NCBI GenBank assembly: GCA_002162955.1
Contig: MABD01000001.1
Coordinates: 62,001-126,000 of the forward strand
Source: Gammaproteobacteria bacterium 45_16_T64
GTDB lineage: Bacteria; Pseudomonadota; Gammaproteobacteria; Pseudomonadales; Ketobacteraceae
Direction of reading: 5' to 3'
Length of the DNA: 64,000 nucleotides
Shown here: positions 44,641 to 53,307 of the stretch, one piece after another
Layout of the letters: each line of letters begins with the position of its first letter
Numbering within the stretch: position 1 is the stretch's first letter
Translations under genes and position numbers: made by a program
The notes under the pieces: generated by a model
What the model saw: only the letters and a program-made list of their open reading frames with translations
What the model was told of the DNA's origin: nothing
Database searches by the model: none

Positions 44641-46077
44641 ATGGGTCGGTTGATAGTGTGTTCCAACAGGGTAGCAGTTCCTGGAATTTCAAATGATTCG
44701 CCAGGCGGATTAGCCACAGGGATTTCCGGCGCATTAAAAGAGAATGGTGGAATTTGGTTTGGTTGGTCTGGTGAAGTTTTTGAGACAGGCTGTCGAAATA
44801 CCCAAGAAGTTACCGCGGAGGATGTTCGATACTTGACAGTCGACATATCTAAAGAAGAACACGAGTTATACTACCTGGGTTTTGCGAATCATTTTCTGTG
44901 GCCCTTGTGCCACTTTGAGCTCAGCTACATTCGTTACAGCACACTGGAGTACGACTCTTATCGCTCAGTAAATCGAATGATGGCAGAGAGACTTGTGCCA
45001 TTTAGCCGTACCGACGATCTTATTTGGGTGCACGATTACCACCTTATTCCTATGGCTCACGAATTAAGGGCACTGGGCGTCCAGAGCAATATTGGTTTCT
45101 TCTTGCACGTACCGTTCCCTAGTTTTGGCATGTTAAGATCATTACCCGTTGCTCAGGAACTCATGGCATGCTTTATGCGATATAATGTCGTAGGTTTTCA
45201 GACCGAAGAAGACCTAGAATCATTTCGAGATTCAGCCCTACGCTTGCTAAATGTTACCATTCATTCTAATGATTACTTAGAATATGAAGGAAGGCTAATA
45301 CGTATCGGCGTTTTTCCCATTGGTGTTGACAATAATGTTATTCAATCATCGCTCGCAAATAGTGAAGCCTGTGAAGATGAAGTCAATATCCCTGTTAGTG
45401 GATCATTGTTACCGTCGGAGAATAGGGGCCTAATTTTAGGTGTGGATAGAATTGATTATAGTAAAGGGTTGGTGGAGAAATTAAATGCTTATGAATTGTT
45501 TCTAAAGCAATACCCTGAATACCATAAAGTGCTATCACTAATGCAAATTGCAACCATAAGTCGTGGCTCTGACCCTGATTATATAAACCTTCGTGAAAGG
45601 CTCGAAAATACAGTAGCTCACATCAATGGTACGTACGCGGATGTTGATTGGGTTCCAATTCATTATTTAAATCGAAGCCAAAGCCCAACCAAGCTAATGG
45701 TTTTAATGAATCTAGCAAGAATCTGCATGGTGACCTCATTAAGAGACGGGATGAACTTAGTATCAAAAGAGTACGTGTCAGCTCAAAATCCGGATGATCC
45801 GGGTGTGTTAATTCTATCTGAGTTAGCAGGTTCCGCAAAACAGCTTGAAGGGGCATTGCTGGTTAACCCTTATGACGTAGAGTCGATGGCTAGAAATATT
45901 AGAGTCGCCGTAACGATGTCTAGAAGTGAAAGGATCGAACGCCACGCGTCTATGTACTCTTCAGTAAAGCGGTATGACCTTCAAAATTGGAGATCTTCCT
46001 TTATTGAAGCACTACAGGCTACTGGATCCATGGAAAACGTTAAAAAGGTGAGGGCACCCCATGCTATTGTTGGTTGA
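44641..46077 (+). CDS. otsA: Trehalose-6-phosphate synthase (GT20)
   Basis: 478 residues from ATG 44641 (MGRLIVCSNRV), matching the usual OtsA start; ATG 44623 is also open. GT20 features are NDSPGGLATGIS, WVHDYHLIPMAHELR, GVDRIDYSKGL (the Arg-Lys phosphate binders) and LRDGMNLVSKEYV. It joins glucose from UDP-glucose to glucose-6-phosphate. The glucokinase gene overlaps its 3' end, so glucose-6-phosphate supply is linked. It probably serves osmotic or desiccation protection. Confidence 0.95.
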   Translation: MGRLIVCSNRVAVPGISNDSPGGLATGISGALKENGGIWFGWSGEVFETGCRNTQEVTAEDVRYLTVDISKEEHELYYLGFANHFLWPLCHFELSYIRYSTLEYDSYRSVNRMMAERLVPFSRTDDLIWVHDYHLIPMAHELRALGVQSNIGFFLHVPFPSFGMLRSLPVAQELMACFMRYNVVGFQTEEDLESFRDSALRLLNVTIHSNDYLEYEGRLIRIGVFPIGVDNNVIQSSLANSEACEDEVNIPVSGSLLPSENRGLILGVDRIDYSKGLVEKLNAYELFLKQYPEYHKVLSLMQIATISRGSDPDYINLRERLENTVAHINGTYADVDWVPIHYLNRSQSPTKLMVLMNLARICMVTSLRDGMNLVSKEYVSAQNPDDPGVLILSELAGSAKQLEGALLVNPYDVESMARNIRVAVTMSRSERIERHASMYSSVKRYDLQNWRSSFIEALQATGSMENVKKVRAPHAIVG

Positions 46078-47026
46078 TCTAGGAGGCACTAATTGTCGCT
46101 GCATGCTACAAACTCTCGATGGTTCGATAGAAAAGCTGCAGGTTTATCAGAATGATCAGCACCAATCCCTTGAAAATGTACTTCACCTATTCTTGGAAGA
46201 ACAAATAGCTTCCATTACCAAAGCAGCATTTTCGATTGCTGGGCCGGTGGTAAGCACTGCGTTTAAAATGACGAATTTGGATTGGACAATCGACAGGGTA
46301 TCTATTGCAAAAGCTATCGGTGATGATGTTGACATACACATCGTAAATGACTTCTCTGCTGTCGCTATGTCATTACCGTATATCCAATCTGAGAATTCCC
46401 TGATCTTAAATGGCGATACGCAGATGCTAAAGTCTTCGTTTACCCCAAAGGTTGTGCTCGGTCCGGGAACTGGACTGGGTGTCGGTGCACTCGTTCCTGT
46501 CAAAAATGGATGGGCGGTAGTCTCTGGTGAGGGGGGGCATGTGTCGCTATCGACTAGAACATCAGAAGAGCATGCTGTGTTCCAGATATTGGCAGAGAAG
46601 TTTGGTCACGTTTCTGCGGAAAGAGTAATTTCTGGGCAGGGGTTGGAGCAGATCTATTCCGCGTTATGTCAACTGCAGGGTAGATCGATTTCGCCTCTCA
46701 GTGCAGCCGATATCAGTAATGGAGCATTACAAGGCGATCTACTACCTCGTAGAGCACTTGATATGATGTATTCTTTCTTAGCAACCGTCGCTTCTGATTT
46801 AGCGTTAACCTTTGGCGCGAAAGGAGGAGTATATCTTGCAGGCGGTATTTTACCTAAAATTATGGATGACTTTGGCCAGTCTGAGTTCATCACTTTGTTC
46901 AAGGACAAAGGAAGATTTAGCGATTATCTGCATACCATTCCCGTACTACTCATTACTGAAGAATTCCCGGCATTTGTCGGGCTTAGAGAAATGCTTATAA
47001 GAGAAGATGCATTCATTGATGTGTAA
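46061..47026 (+). CDS. glk: Glucokinase
   Basis: 321 residues of the bacterial glucokinase family (PF02685 type). The N-terminal phosphate loop is LLVDLGGTNCRCML. The sugar-binding and catalytic segments are HIVNDFSAVA, VLGPGTGLGVGALV and SGEGGHVSLS, and the second nucleotide motif includes GVYLAGGILPKI. It phosphorylates glucose to glucose-6-phosphate. The ATG overlaps the end of otsA by 17 bases with a GGTGAGG site. It ends the co-directional run; glucose released by the neighbouring GH15 enzyme could be its substrate. Confidence 0.92.
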   Translation: MLLLVDLGGTNCRCMLQTLDGSIEKLQVYQNDQHQSLENVLHLFLEEQIASITKAAFSIAGPVVSTAFKMTNLDWTIDRVSIAKAIGDDVDIHIVNDFSAVAMSLPYIQSENSLILNGDTQMLKSSFTPKVVLGPGTGLGVGALVPVKNGWAVVSGEGGHVSLSTRTSEEHAVFQILAEKFGHVSAERVISGQGLEQIYSALCQLQGRSISPLSAADISNGALQGDLLPRRALDMMYSFLATVASDLALTFGAKGGVYLAGGILPKIMDDFGQSEFITLFKDKGRFSDYLHTIPVLLITEEFPAFVGLREMLIREDAFIDV

Positions 47027-47055
47027 TAACGTATAGCATCTTCTCAGTTACTGGG

Positions 47056-48852
47056 TTACTTAGAGTCAATGAAAATATTTCTATGATTGAGTATTAGGGC
47101 AGAGTTTATGAGTCCTAGGTGGCTAAAGGCTTGCGGAAAATTACCAAGCGCAATATTGTGTTTTGCATCAGTTTCTTCAGCATAGAGTCCTAAATTACTG
47201 GATCTATTTAACATATCATTAAAGATCTCTTCAGCTTGCTCCATTCTGCCTTGGATCGCCATTGCTTCCACTAGCCAAAAGGTACATATATTAAATGTAC
47301 CTTCTTCACCTTCTAAACCATCGTCTGTGAGGTAGCGGTAGACCATATTATTTTCTGTTAGCTCCTCCAATATTTGGTCGACAGTGTTCATCATTATAGG
47401 ATCGTTAGGCGGCAAAAAGGCCAAAATAATCGCCAGTAAGTTACTAGCATCGGATGAGTCACTGCACGGACTTTGCGTTAAATATTGTTTTTCCTTGTGT
47501 ACACACTCGGTAAGTATGAATTCCCTTATTTTTTTGCGTTCTTCTACCCAGAGCATCAGATCGGTCGACTCTTCTCGTTCCTTTGCCATGATTATCGCCC
47601 GATCTAATCCGACCCAGCACATGAGTTTGGAATAGGTGAAGTGCTTTTTATCGCCTCTGACTTCCCAGATACCTTCGTCTTTATCATTCCATTGATCGCA
47701 AATCCTATTGGCTAAGTCTTCCACATAAAGCCAAATGTCATTACTAGGTGGGTGTCCGAAGATATTATAGATATAGATGGAATCAATGATCTCGCCGTAT
47801 ACATCAAGCTGCACTTGCTCTTTCGCCGCGTTCCCGATGCGAACCGGAGCTGATCCCATATACCCCTCAAATTGATCGAGAATTCGTTCTTCGCAATTGT
47901 CCTTCTCCGTGATGCTATACAGAATTGGAGTAGCATCATCGTCATCTCTTGATTTATTAATAATCCAGTGTAGATAATCTGCAGATTCCTCCAAAAATCC
48001 CAAAGGTAGCAGGGAGCCCATGATAAGGGCGGAATCGCGTAGCCAACTAAAACGGTAATCCCAGTTTCTGCCGCCTCCAATCGATTCTGGAAGCGATGTT
48101 GTCGGGGCCGCCAAAATTGCACCGGTTGGTTTGTAGGTCAACATTTTGAGTGTTAATGCGGACCTTTCAACCATCCGTCTCCATCGACCTTTATAAAGGC
48201 ACTGTTTCAACCAATTTTCCCAGTATGAGCGAGTATCATACAAGAGCTTGTCAGTCCAAATTTCTAGGTTATGCTTTATTGCCACATCTCCACACGCGAT
48301 GACAACACGAGCACTGTCGCCAGGACTAAGCGTTATCACACCCTGGGTTGGACTATTCCATTGAATAGGGTGTGTTGAATGGAGTGAGACCGGGTACTCT
48401 TCAATCGTTGCGGAGTTTTCTGTTGTGTGTATGGTAACGTTTTCTCCATAGTTTGGTCTTGGATCAAACGTTATGTTTACCTTGAGATGAATTCCCTTCT
48501 TACACTCGATATGTCGACAAATATACCCGGTTTTATCCTGCTTCCTGGTGCCATCGGGGTTTTCAATGGGCATGTAATCGAGTAATTCTATGATACCGTC
48601 TTCATTTGTGATGGTGTTTGTTAAGATATTGGTATCCATTAGATAGGCAAGTTGGCTTGTGTTGTCGCCATCAAGATGGACTTGACAACAACCTCCTTTA
48701 TTTTTATCAAGAATCGATGCAAATGTACTTGGTGAATCGAATATCGGTAAGCAACACCAGTCAATGCTTCCATTTGGACGAATAAGCGCAATAGTATGTA
48801 AATCACCTATCATTCCGTAGCTGTTGATGGGGGCATATTCCGTATGATTCAT
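47056..48852 (-). CDS. GH15 family glucoamylase/trehalase-like enzyme
   Basis: 598 residues from the ATG at 48852 (MNHTEYAPI); five residues upstream are open. The N-terminal domain has YGMIGDLHTIALIRPNGSIDWCC, split here as the TREH_N-type region. The (alpha/alpha)6 domain has GGRNWDYRFSWLRDSAL and the late GEEGTFNICTFWLVEAM that carries a candidate catalytic Glu. There is no signal peptide, so it is cytoplasmic. Family members hydrolyse alpha-glucans or trehalose; next to otsA, otsB and glk a trehalase-like role is attractive but inferred. It follows the esterase gene on the same strand after 95 bases and converges with glk. Confidence 0.9.
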   Translation of the reverse strand: MNHTEYAPINSYGMIGDLHTIALIRPNGSIDWCCLPIFDSPSTFASILDKNKGGCCQVHLDGDNTSQLAYLMDTNILTNTITNEDGIIELLDYMPIENPDGTRKQDKTGYICRHIECKKGIHLKVNITFDPRPNYGENVTIHTTENSATIEEYPVSLHSTHPIQWNSPTQGVITLSPGDSARVVIACGDVAIKHNLEIWTDKLLYDTRSYWENWLKQCLYKGRWRRMVERSALTLKMLTYKPTGAILAAPTTSLPESIGGGRNWDYRFSWLRDSALIMGSLLPLGFLEESADYLHWIINKSRDDDDATPILYSITEKDNCEERILDQFEGYMGSAPVRIGNAAKEQVQLDVYGEIIDSIYIYNIFGHPPSNDIWLYVEDLANRICDQWNDKDEGIWEVRGDKKHFTYSKLMCWVGLDRAIIMAKEREESTDLMLWVEERKKIREFILTECVHKEKQYLTQSPCSDSSDASNLLAIILAFLPPNDPIMMNTVDQILEELTENNMVYRYLTDDGLEGEEGTFNICTFWLVEAMAIQGRMEQAEEIFNDMLNRSSNLGLYAEETDAKHNIALGNFPQAFSHLGLINSALILNHRNIFIDSK

Positions 48853-48947
48853 GGACAGTACTCTCAATAATCGGCGATTAATTGGGTATATTTATAACGA
48901 TAGAACAATAGTTCGATAAAGTACTTAAAATACAACAGGATTCTTAA

Positions 48948-50705
48948 CTAGCGTTCATGAATGATGCTAAATTCATAGTGTTTCTGATTATTTAGGAATC
49001 CAAAAATGGCCTTTGACGCATCAAAGTGCTTTACGTGAGGCCCATTTTTCTTGGGAAATCGAAAAGGGCTGCCAGCGAGGTTATGTCCTCCCCAATCAGT
49101 AGAGCATTCGACCACCGTTTGTAACGTACTCACGTCTTTCCACGCGCCACAGCGGTGGTCTTTACCGTTAATATAGTTATTTTTGGTGATCATTGGATCA
49201 ATATCAGACTTAAGTATTGCAATCGTATCCCGAAAACCAAGTTGCCCAGTCTTACTATTTCCTCTATACGGATAAATTGGATCTTTCTTACTTAGCATAA
49301 CCAAAACGGGCCTTTTAACTACTGGTTCACAATTGCCATTATTCCAGCCATAACTTGCCGTCGCCACAGCGGTAAGCAAGTACGAATATTCACAGTAATA
49401 ACGTTGGGCATGATTTCCGCCATGGCTAAAACCCACCACAAACACTCGATTAGCAAAGTCTTTAAACTTGTCCTTAATTTCGTATAGAAAACCCTCATCA
49501 AATTGCTGCGTCACATCTTTAACAGTAACTTTTGGGTATACAAACATCAAACCGTACTTATCAATATTCAATTTCGTTTTGAATATTGACGCTATGTCAT
49601 TTGAGGTATGTTGTTTTGATGAAAACATGATGACAATAGAGCCCTTCTTTTTTGAGTTACTTTTTCTCTTTTGTGAATAGTAAATCGACTTATTCTTCCC
49701 GCGCTTATAGATATGTTTTGAGAGATCAACAAAACCCGCAGGCTTAACAGGTTGTCTTTTGATCACCTTGGTTGCGACATGGGTTTTCTTGGGGTTAGGT
49801 AGCGCGTTTTTCTTAAAGAACGAAAACAGTAATTTAGTGGCGTTGATATCTCGGTTAACCTTTCCAAATTGCTTTATTTTGAATTCCTTGCCGCCTGGCC
49901 AACTGTGCCCACTATTAAACAGAGCGCAACTGATTACGTTTGAGGTATTTCCATTGTCAGAATAGTTCTTACACAGCGTATTTTTCTTACTCACCAGTGT
50001 TTTTTCCACATCACCTACTACATTGTTTTTCTTGAAGAATTCTACTGATTTTTTGTGTGACCGGAGCTTGAATTTGCCACCACCAGAAAAAGGAACGTAT
50101 TTGTCTTTTTGTCCATTGATTATTGCAATAGGCGTCCGGTACTTTGGATTGCAGGACGATAAATTTAACGTATGAGACACCATTCCAACAGCCGCTATTT
50201 GACTACCAAATTGGCAATAACTTAACGCGGCCATTTGTGCACCATTTGAAAACCCCATTGCATATATCTTTTTCTTATTGATAGGGTGCCTTGCCGTAAC
50301 GACATTTATGAGGTTCTTGACAAAAGAGATATCATCAACAGATTTATTGGTAGACCCATAACCTTTGCCAATATTCCAACTTTTTTTGATGGCATTTGGA
50401 AATATCATTACATATTGAAAATTTTCAGAGAATGACTCTGGCTCTATAAGCCATTTGAAACCGTTTGCATCGGACTCAAAACCATGAAATGCGATAACTG
50501 CTGGGTGTTTCTTAGCGAGATCGATACCTTTTGGAAGGTAAACGTAGTAACTGCGTTCAACGCCTTTGACTTTGAGTGTCTGTTTATAATACTTCGATTT
50601 TTGTAAAATCTTAGCCTGACTGATCGTTGGCGCGATAAGGATTAGAATAGCGAGGTATAACAAGTGTCTGCATTTTATAGGAGTTAACATAGTCAATCGG
50701 GCCAT
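48948..50705 (-). CDS. Secreted double-domain esterase (PHB-depolymerase/CE1-like)
   Basis: 585 residues. A signal peptide (LYLAILILIAPTISQA) is followed by two LpqC/CE1-like alpha/beta domains. Domain 1 (about 40-290) has FHGFESDANGF and the nucleophile elbow GFSNGAQMA, with NGQKDKYVPF and SGHSWPGG for the acid and His. Domain 2 (about 330-575) has GFSHGGNHAQRYY, SKKDPIYPYRG and DWGGHNLAG. Both serines are kept. Such proteins remove feruloyl, acetyl or other acyl groups from polysaccharide or cleave polyesters. The duplication is unusual. It may deacylate the local glycan. It shares a divergent promoter gap of 108 bases with the barrel gene at 50814. Confidence 0.82.
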   Translation of the reverse strand: MARLTMLTPIKCRHLLYLAILILIAPTISQAKILQKSKYYKQTLKVKGVERSYYVYLPKGIDLAKKHPAVIAFHGFESDANGFKWLIEPESFSENFQYVMIFPNAIKKSWNIGKGYGSTNKSVDDISFVKNLINVVTARHPINKKKIYAMGFSNGAQMAALSYCQFGSQIAAVGMVSHTLNLSSCNPKYRTPIAIINGQKDKYVPFSGGGKFKLRSHKKSVEFFKKNNVVGDVEKTLVSKKNTLCKNYSDNGNTSNVISCALFNSGHSWPGGKEFKIKQFGKVNRDINATKLLFSFFKKNALPNPKKTHVATKVIKRQPVKPAGFVDLSKHIYKRGKNKSIYYSQKRKSNSKKKGSIVIMFSSKQHTSNDIASIFKTKLNIDKYGLMFVYPKVTVKDVTQQFDEGFLYEIKDKFKDFANRVFVVGFSHGGNHAQRYYCEYSYLLTAVATASYGWNNGNCEPVVKRPVLVMLSKKDPIYPYRGNSKTGQLGFRDTIAILKSDIDPMITKNNYINGKDHRCGAWKDVSTLQTVVECSTDWGGHNLAGSPFRFPKKNGPHVKHFDASKAIFGFLNNQKHYEFSIIHER

Positions 50706-50813
50706 GAATTACGCAAATATTAGGAATTATAGACAAAATACAGCAAAGCAAAGTGGCTAACTCGTAGGAAATTGTCTAAATATATAGTGTAAATATAGAG
50801 AAGGGAGCGTGAA

Positions 50814-51830
50814 GTGCAACGAATTTTCTTATGCAGTGGATGCATAATATTGATCTTACTTCTTGGGAGGCAGACCAACGCAAGCGAGGCTGGACCAGAA
50901 AGCATCTATTACCAAAATGCGATCACTCATTCAGAATTCCGTAAACGAAGTGATATATTATCGAATACTTACAGTAAGAAAACGCCTTCTAGAAATAAAG
51001 TGCTGGAGGGGTTAAGTAGCTCCTTTAGCATCCCATGGGATGAACTCTATGTTGGAAAGCATGCATCCGAATGGCGCAATATCCTGTCTGGGTTCAGTGG
51101 TGGTCTAAGTGTTGGCTACCCTTTGACACAATCAGAAGTCGCGTTGGGTGGTGAAGGCGGTGGCGATTTGGCTGCGAACAATGTGACCTATTCAGTGTCA
51201 TTGAAATACAAGCCACTTGGAAGTTGGTTTATAAGTACAGCGCTGATTAAATACAAAGATGAAAGACTTAAACGGCCTTGGAATCCTGATTTTGTTTATA
51301 CTTTCGGTTATAGCGATTGGAGGCCTTATACCCTTAGCCTCGTTTATGCCAACTATGGTGGAAATCGGTTGGATCCTGATGAGGGAGAAAAGACAACCTC
51401 TTTTGAGCAAGGTTCTTGGACGCTAGGATGGAAGTTTCCAATACCAACAGAAATATCGAGAATCTTTACTTTTACAGAGGAGGGACGCCTAGGTTGTAAC
51501 GTTGGCTATAGCGTGGTCAGAAAGTACTTTGATTCAGCTTCGGGAGATCTCCTTGATTGGAAGCAAACATCCAGTTTCGGCTGTAAATATACGATAGTAG
51601 GGGCTTGGTACTTCAATATGACAGCATTTTACTACCCCTATAATGAGCAAAAACAACCCTGGAACCCCGACTATATTTATGGGTTTGGTTATTTTGATTG
51701 GAGACCGGGGACTATTACGATCCAATACAATAACTATTCTGGAAATAGATGGCCCTGGCATGAAAAAGAGCCAAACACAGGGGATTTTGAGAGTGGTGGG
51801 CTAATGATTGCGTGGTCGTGGTCACTATAA
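50814..51830 (+). CDS. Beta-barrel outer-membrane protein with internal duplication
   Basis: 338 residues from GTG 50814 after AAGGGAGC. A signal peptide (FLCSGCIILILLLGRQTNAS) leads to a mature protein rich in aromatic beta strands. A segment recurs: RPWNPDFVYTFGYSDWRP with YANYGGNR (around 157-188), and QPWNPDYIYGFGYFDWRP with YNNYSGNR (around 275-310). The last residues are WSWSL. I do not recognise the family. It could be a small outer-membrane channel or glycan-binding barrel for the adjacent polysaccharide. It diverges from the double esterase and precedes another esterase. Confidence 0.7.
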   Translation: MQRIFLCSGCIILILLLGRQTNASEAGPESIYYQNAITHSEFRKRSDILSNTYSKKTPSRNKVLEGLSSSFSIPWDELYVGKHASEWRNILSGFSGGLSVGYPLTQSEVALGGEGGGDLAANNVTYSVSLKYKPLGSWFISTALIKYKDERLKRPWNPDFVYTFGYSDWRPYTLSLVYANYGGNRLDPDEGEKTTSFEQGSWTLGWKFPIPTEISRIFTFTEEGRLGCNVGYSVVRKYFDSASGDLLDWKQTSSFGCKYTIVGAWYFNMTAFYYPYNEQKQPWNPDYIYGFGYFDWRPGTITIQYNNYSGNRWPWHEKEPNTGDFESGGLMIAWSWSL

Positions 51831-52018
51831 AATCGTTCATAAAAATTAAGTTGCATTCTAGGAGAAACAACTAGACTTTACTAAACAAGTAACGCGTTTT
51901 ATCTTTCGAGAATTACAGCATGAGCAATGCAACTACTTCTCTACGGTATGTACTGTTAGAACAACATTCGATTAGCTATAAAAGTAGCCATCCCCCAATA
52001 TCCACAAGGATTGTAGAG

Positions 52019-52816
52019 ATGATGGTGCCTATGATTCTTGCAATGGCAACTCTACTTTCACAGCACTGCCATGCCTATGAAGGTGATCGAGGCTTTCTGT
52101 TTAGAAGCATTACTGTGGACAATAACGAATACACCTATCAGGTGTACGTACCCAATATCTACGCAGCGACAGCACCATCGCCATTGATTCTATTCCTTCA
52201 TGGAGCGGGAGAAAGGGGCGATTCAGGTTTATTGCCCACGGAGACAGGGTTGGGTTCAGCGATACGAAAAAAGCCTTCTAGGTTCCCCTCTATCGTTGTT
52301 TTCCCCCAGTGCCCCTTAGATAATTGGTGGGGGAGTAGCCTATGTAACAAAATTGCAAATAATGCGATGAAGGATACCTTAGAGGAATTTCTCATTGATA
52401 CTCAGCGAATGTATTTGACCGGTGTTTCGATGGGGGGATATGGTGTATGGAATATGGCAGCATCTAATGTTAGGCAATGGGCAGCTATTGTACCTATCGC
52501 AGGTCGCCTGGTGCCCGGTGGAGGGCACAAGCCATCGCCAGGAACAATTCCTTTTGAATATAAAGGGGATGCAATATTTAAAGAAACGGCGAAAATGGTC
52601 CAAAATGTTCCCATTTGGATAATACACGGCGAGTTGGATAATGTTGTTCCTGTGAGTGAATCTAGGAATATTTTTCAGCATTTGGAGTCAGATAAAAACG
52701 TCAATTTAGTTCGATACAGTGAAATGGCGGAGATGGGGCATAATGTATGGGATACAGCATACAATAATGTAGAAATAATCGACTGGATGTTTTCCCAGAG
52801 ATTAACTCCTCAATGA
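52019..52816 (+). CDS. Secreted alpha/beta hydrolase (esterase/peptidase-like)
   Basis: 265 residues from ATG 52019, which has an AAGGA site and a signal peptide (MVPMILAMATLLSQHCHA). The frame is open to 51920 (33 more residues). The mature domain has FLHGAGERGDSG (oxyanion), LTGVSMGGYGVWNMAA (Ser elbow), HGELDNVVPV (acid) and MGHNVWD (His). This is the type of phospholipase/carboxylesterase-like enzyme seen in polysaccharide-use loci. It probably removes acyl groups from sugars outside the cell. The following gene overlaps it by ATGA. Confidence 0.86.
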   Translation: MMVPMILAMATLLSQHCHAYEGDRGFLFRSITVDNNEYTYQVYVPNIYAATAPSPLILFLHGAGERGDSGLLPTETGLGSAIRKKPSRFPSIVVFPQCPLDNWWGSSLCNKIANNAMKDTLEEFLIDTQRMYLTGVSMGGYGVWNMAASNVRQWAAIVPIAGRLVPGGGHKPSPGTIPFEYKGDAIFKETAKMVQNVPIWIIHGELDNVVPVSESRNIFQHLESDKNVNLVRYSEMAEMGHNVWDTAYNNVEIIDWMFSQRLTPQ

Positions 52817-53292
52817 ACCCATTACGACCTGAGCCAACGCTTGCACATTGGAATGGAAATATGAAAAACCCAGTTCTATCGATTTCTTTTACCGGTAGTT
52901 ACCAGAATGTATCAATAGTTGCAGTCACGGTTTCAGCATTCGCGAAAACCTTTGGTTTTGATGAAACTAGCACTAGTAGGGTTGAGCTTAGCTTTGCAGA
53001 AGCGACTAACAATGTTGTTCAACACGCTTACGGTGATTCGCAAGATAAACGAATCGAAGTCAATATTTCTTTCGAAGAGGGTGCGCTGACAATCACGATT
53101 TCAGATAGCGGTATCGCCATGGATCAAAAGGCATTCGAAACAGACTACGATTGGGATAACCTGGATCCTGAGCAAGAATCAACGTGGAACGAAAGCGGAA
53201 GAGGGATGCAGATTATCAAAGATATGATGGATTCAGTTGAGTATCATTCCATAAACGATATTAATACATTACAGCTAAAAAAGTACTTATAA
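52813..53292 (+). CDS. RsbW-like serine kinase / anti-sigma regulatory factor
   Basis: 159 residues with one GHKL ATPase domain: the N box ELSFAEATNNVVQHAY, then ISDSGIAMD and SGRGMQIIKDMMD. RsbW/SpoIIAB-type kinases phosphorylate a STAS antagonist and bind a sigma factor or other target. It overlaps the esterase gene by ATGA and precedes a GH2 gene. The STAS and phosphatase partners are 18 kb upstream at 34014 and 32818, bracketing the polysaccharide genes. The target is unknown. Confidence 0.9.
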   Translation: MNPLRPEPTLAHWNGNMKNPVLSISFTGSYQNVSIVAVTVSAFAKTFGFDETSTSRVELSFAEATNNVVQHAYGDSQDKRIEVNISFEEGALTITISDSGIAMDQKAFETDYDWDNLDPEQESTWNESGRGMQIIKDMMDSVEYHSINDINTLQLKKYL

Positions 53293-53307
53293 GTGGAAGG
53301 ATTATTT

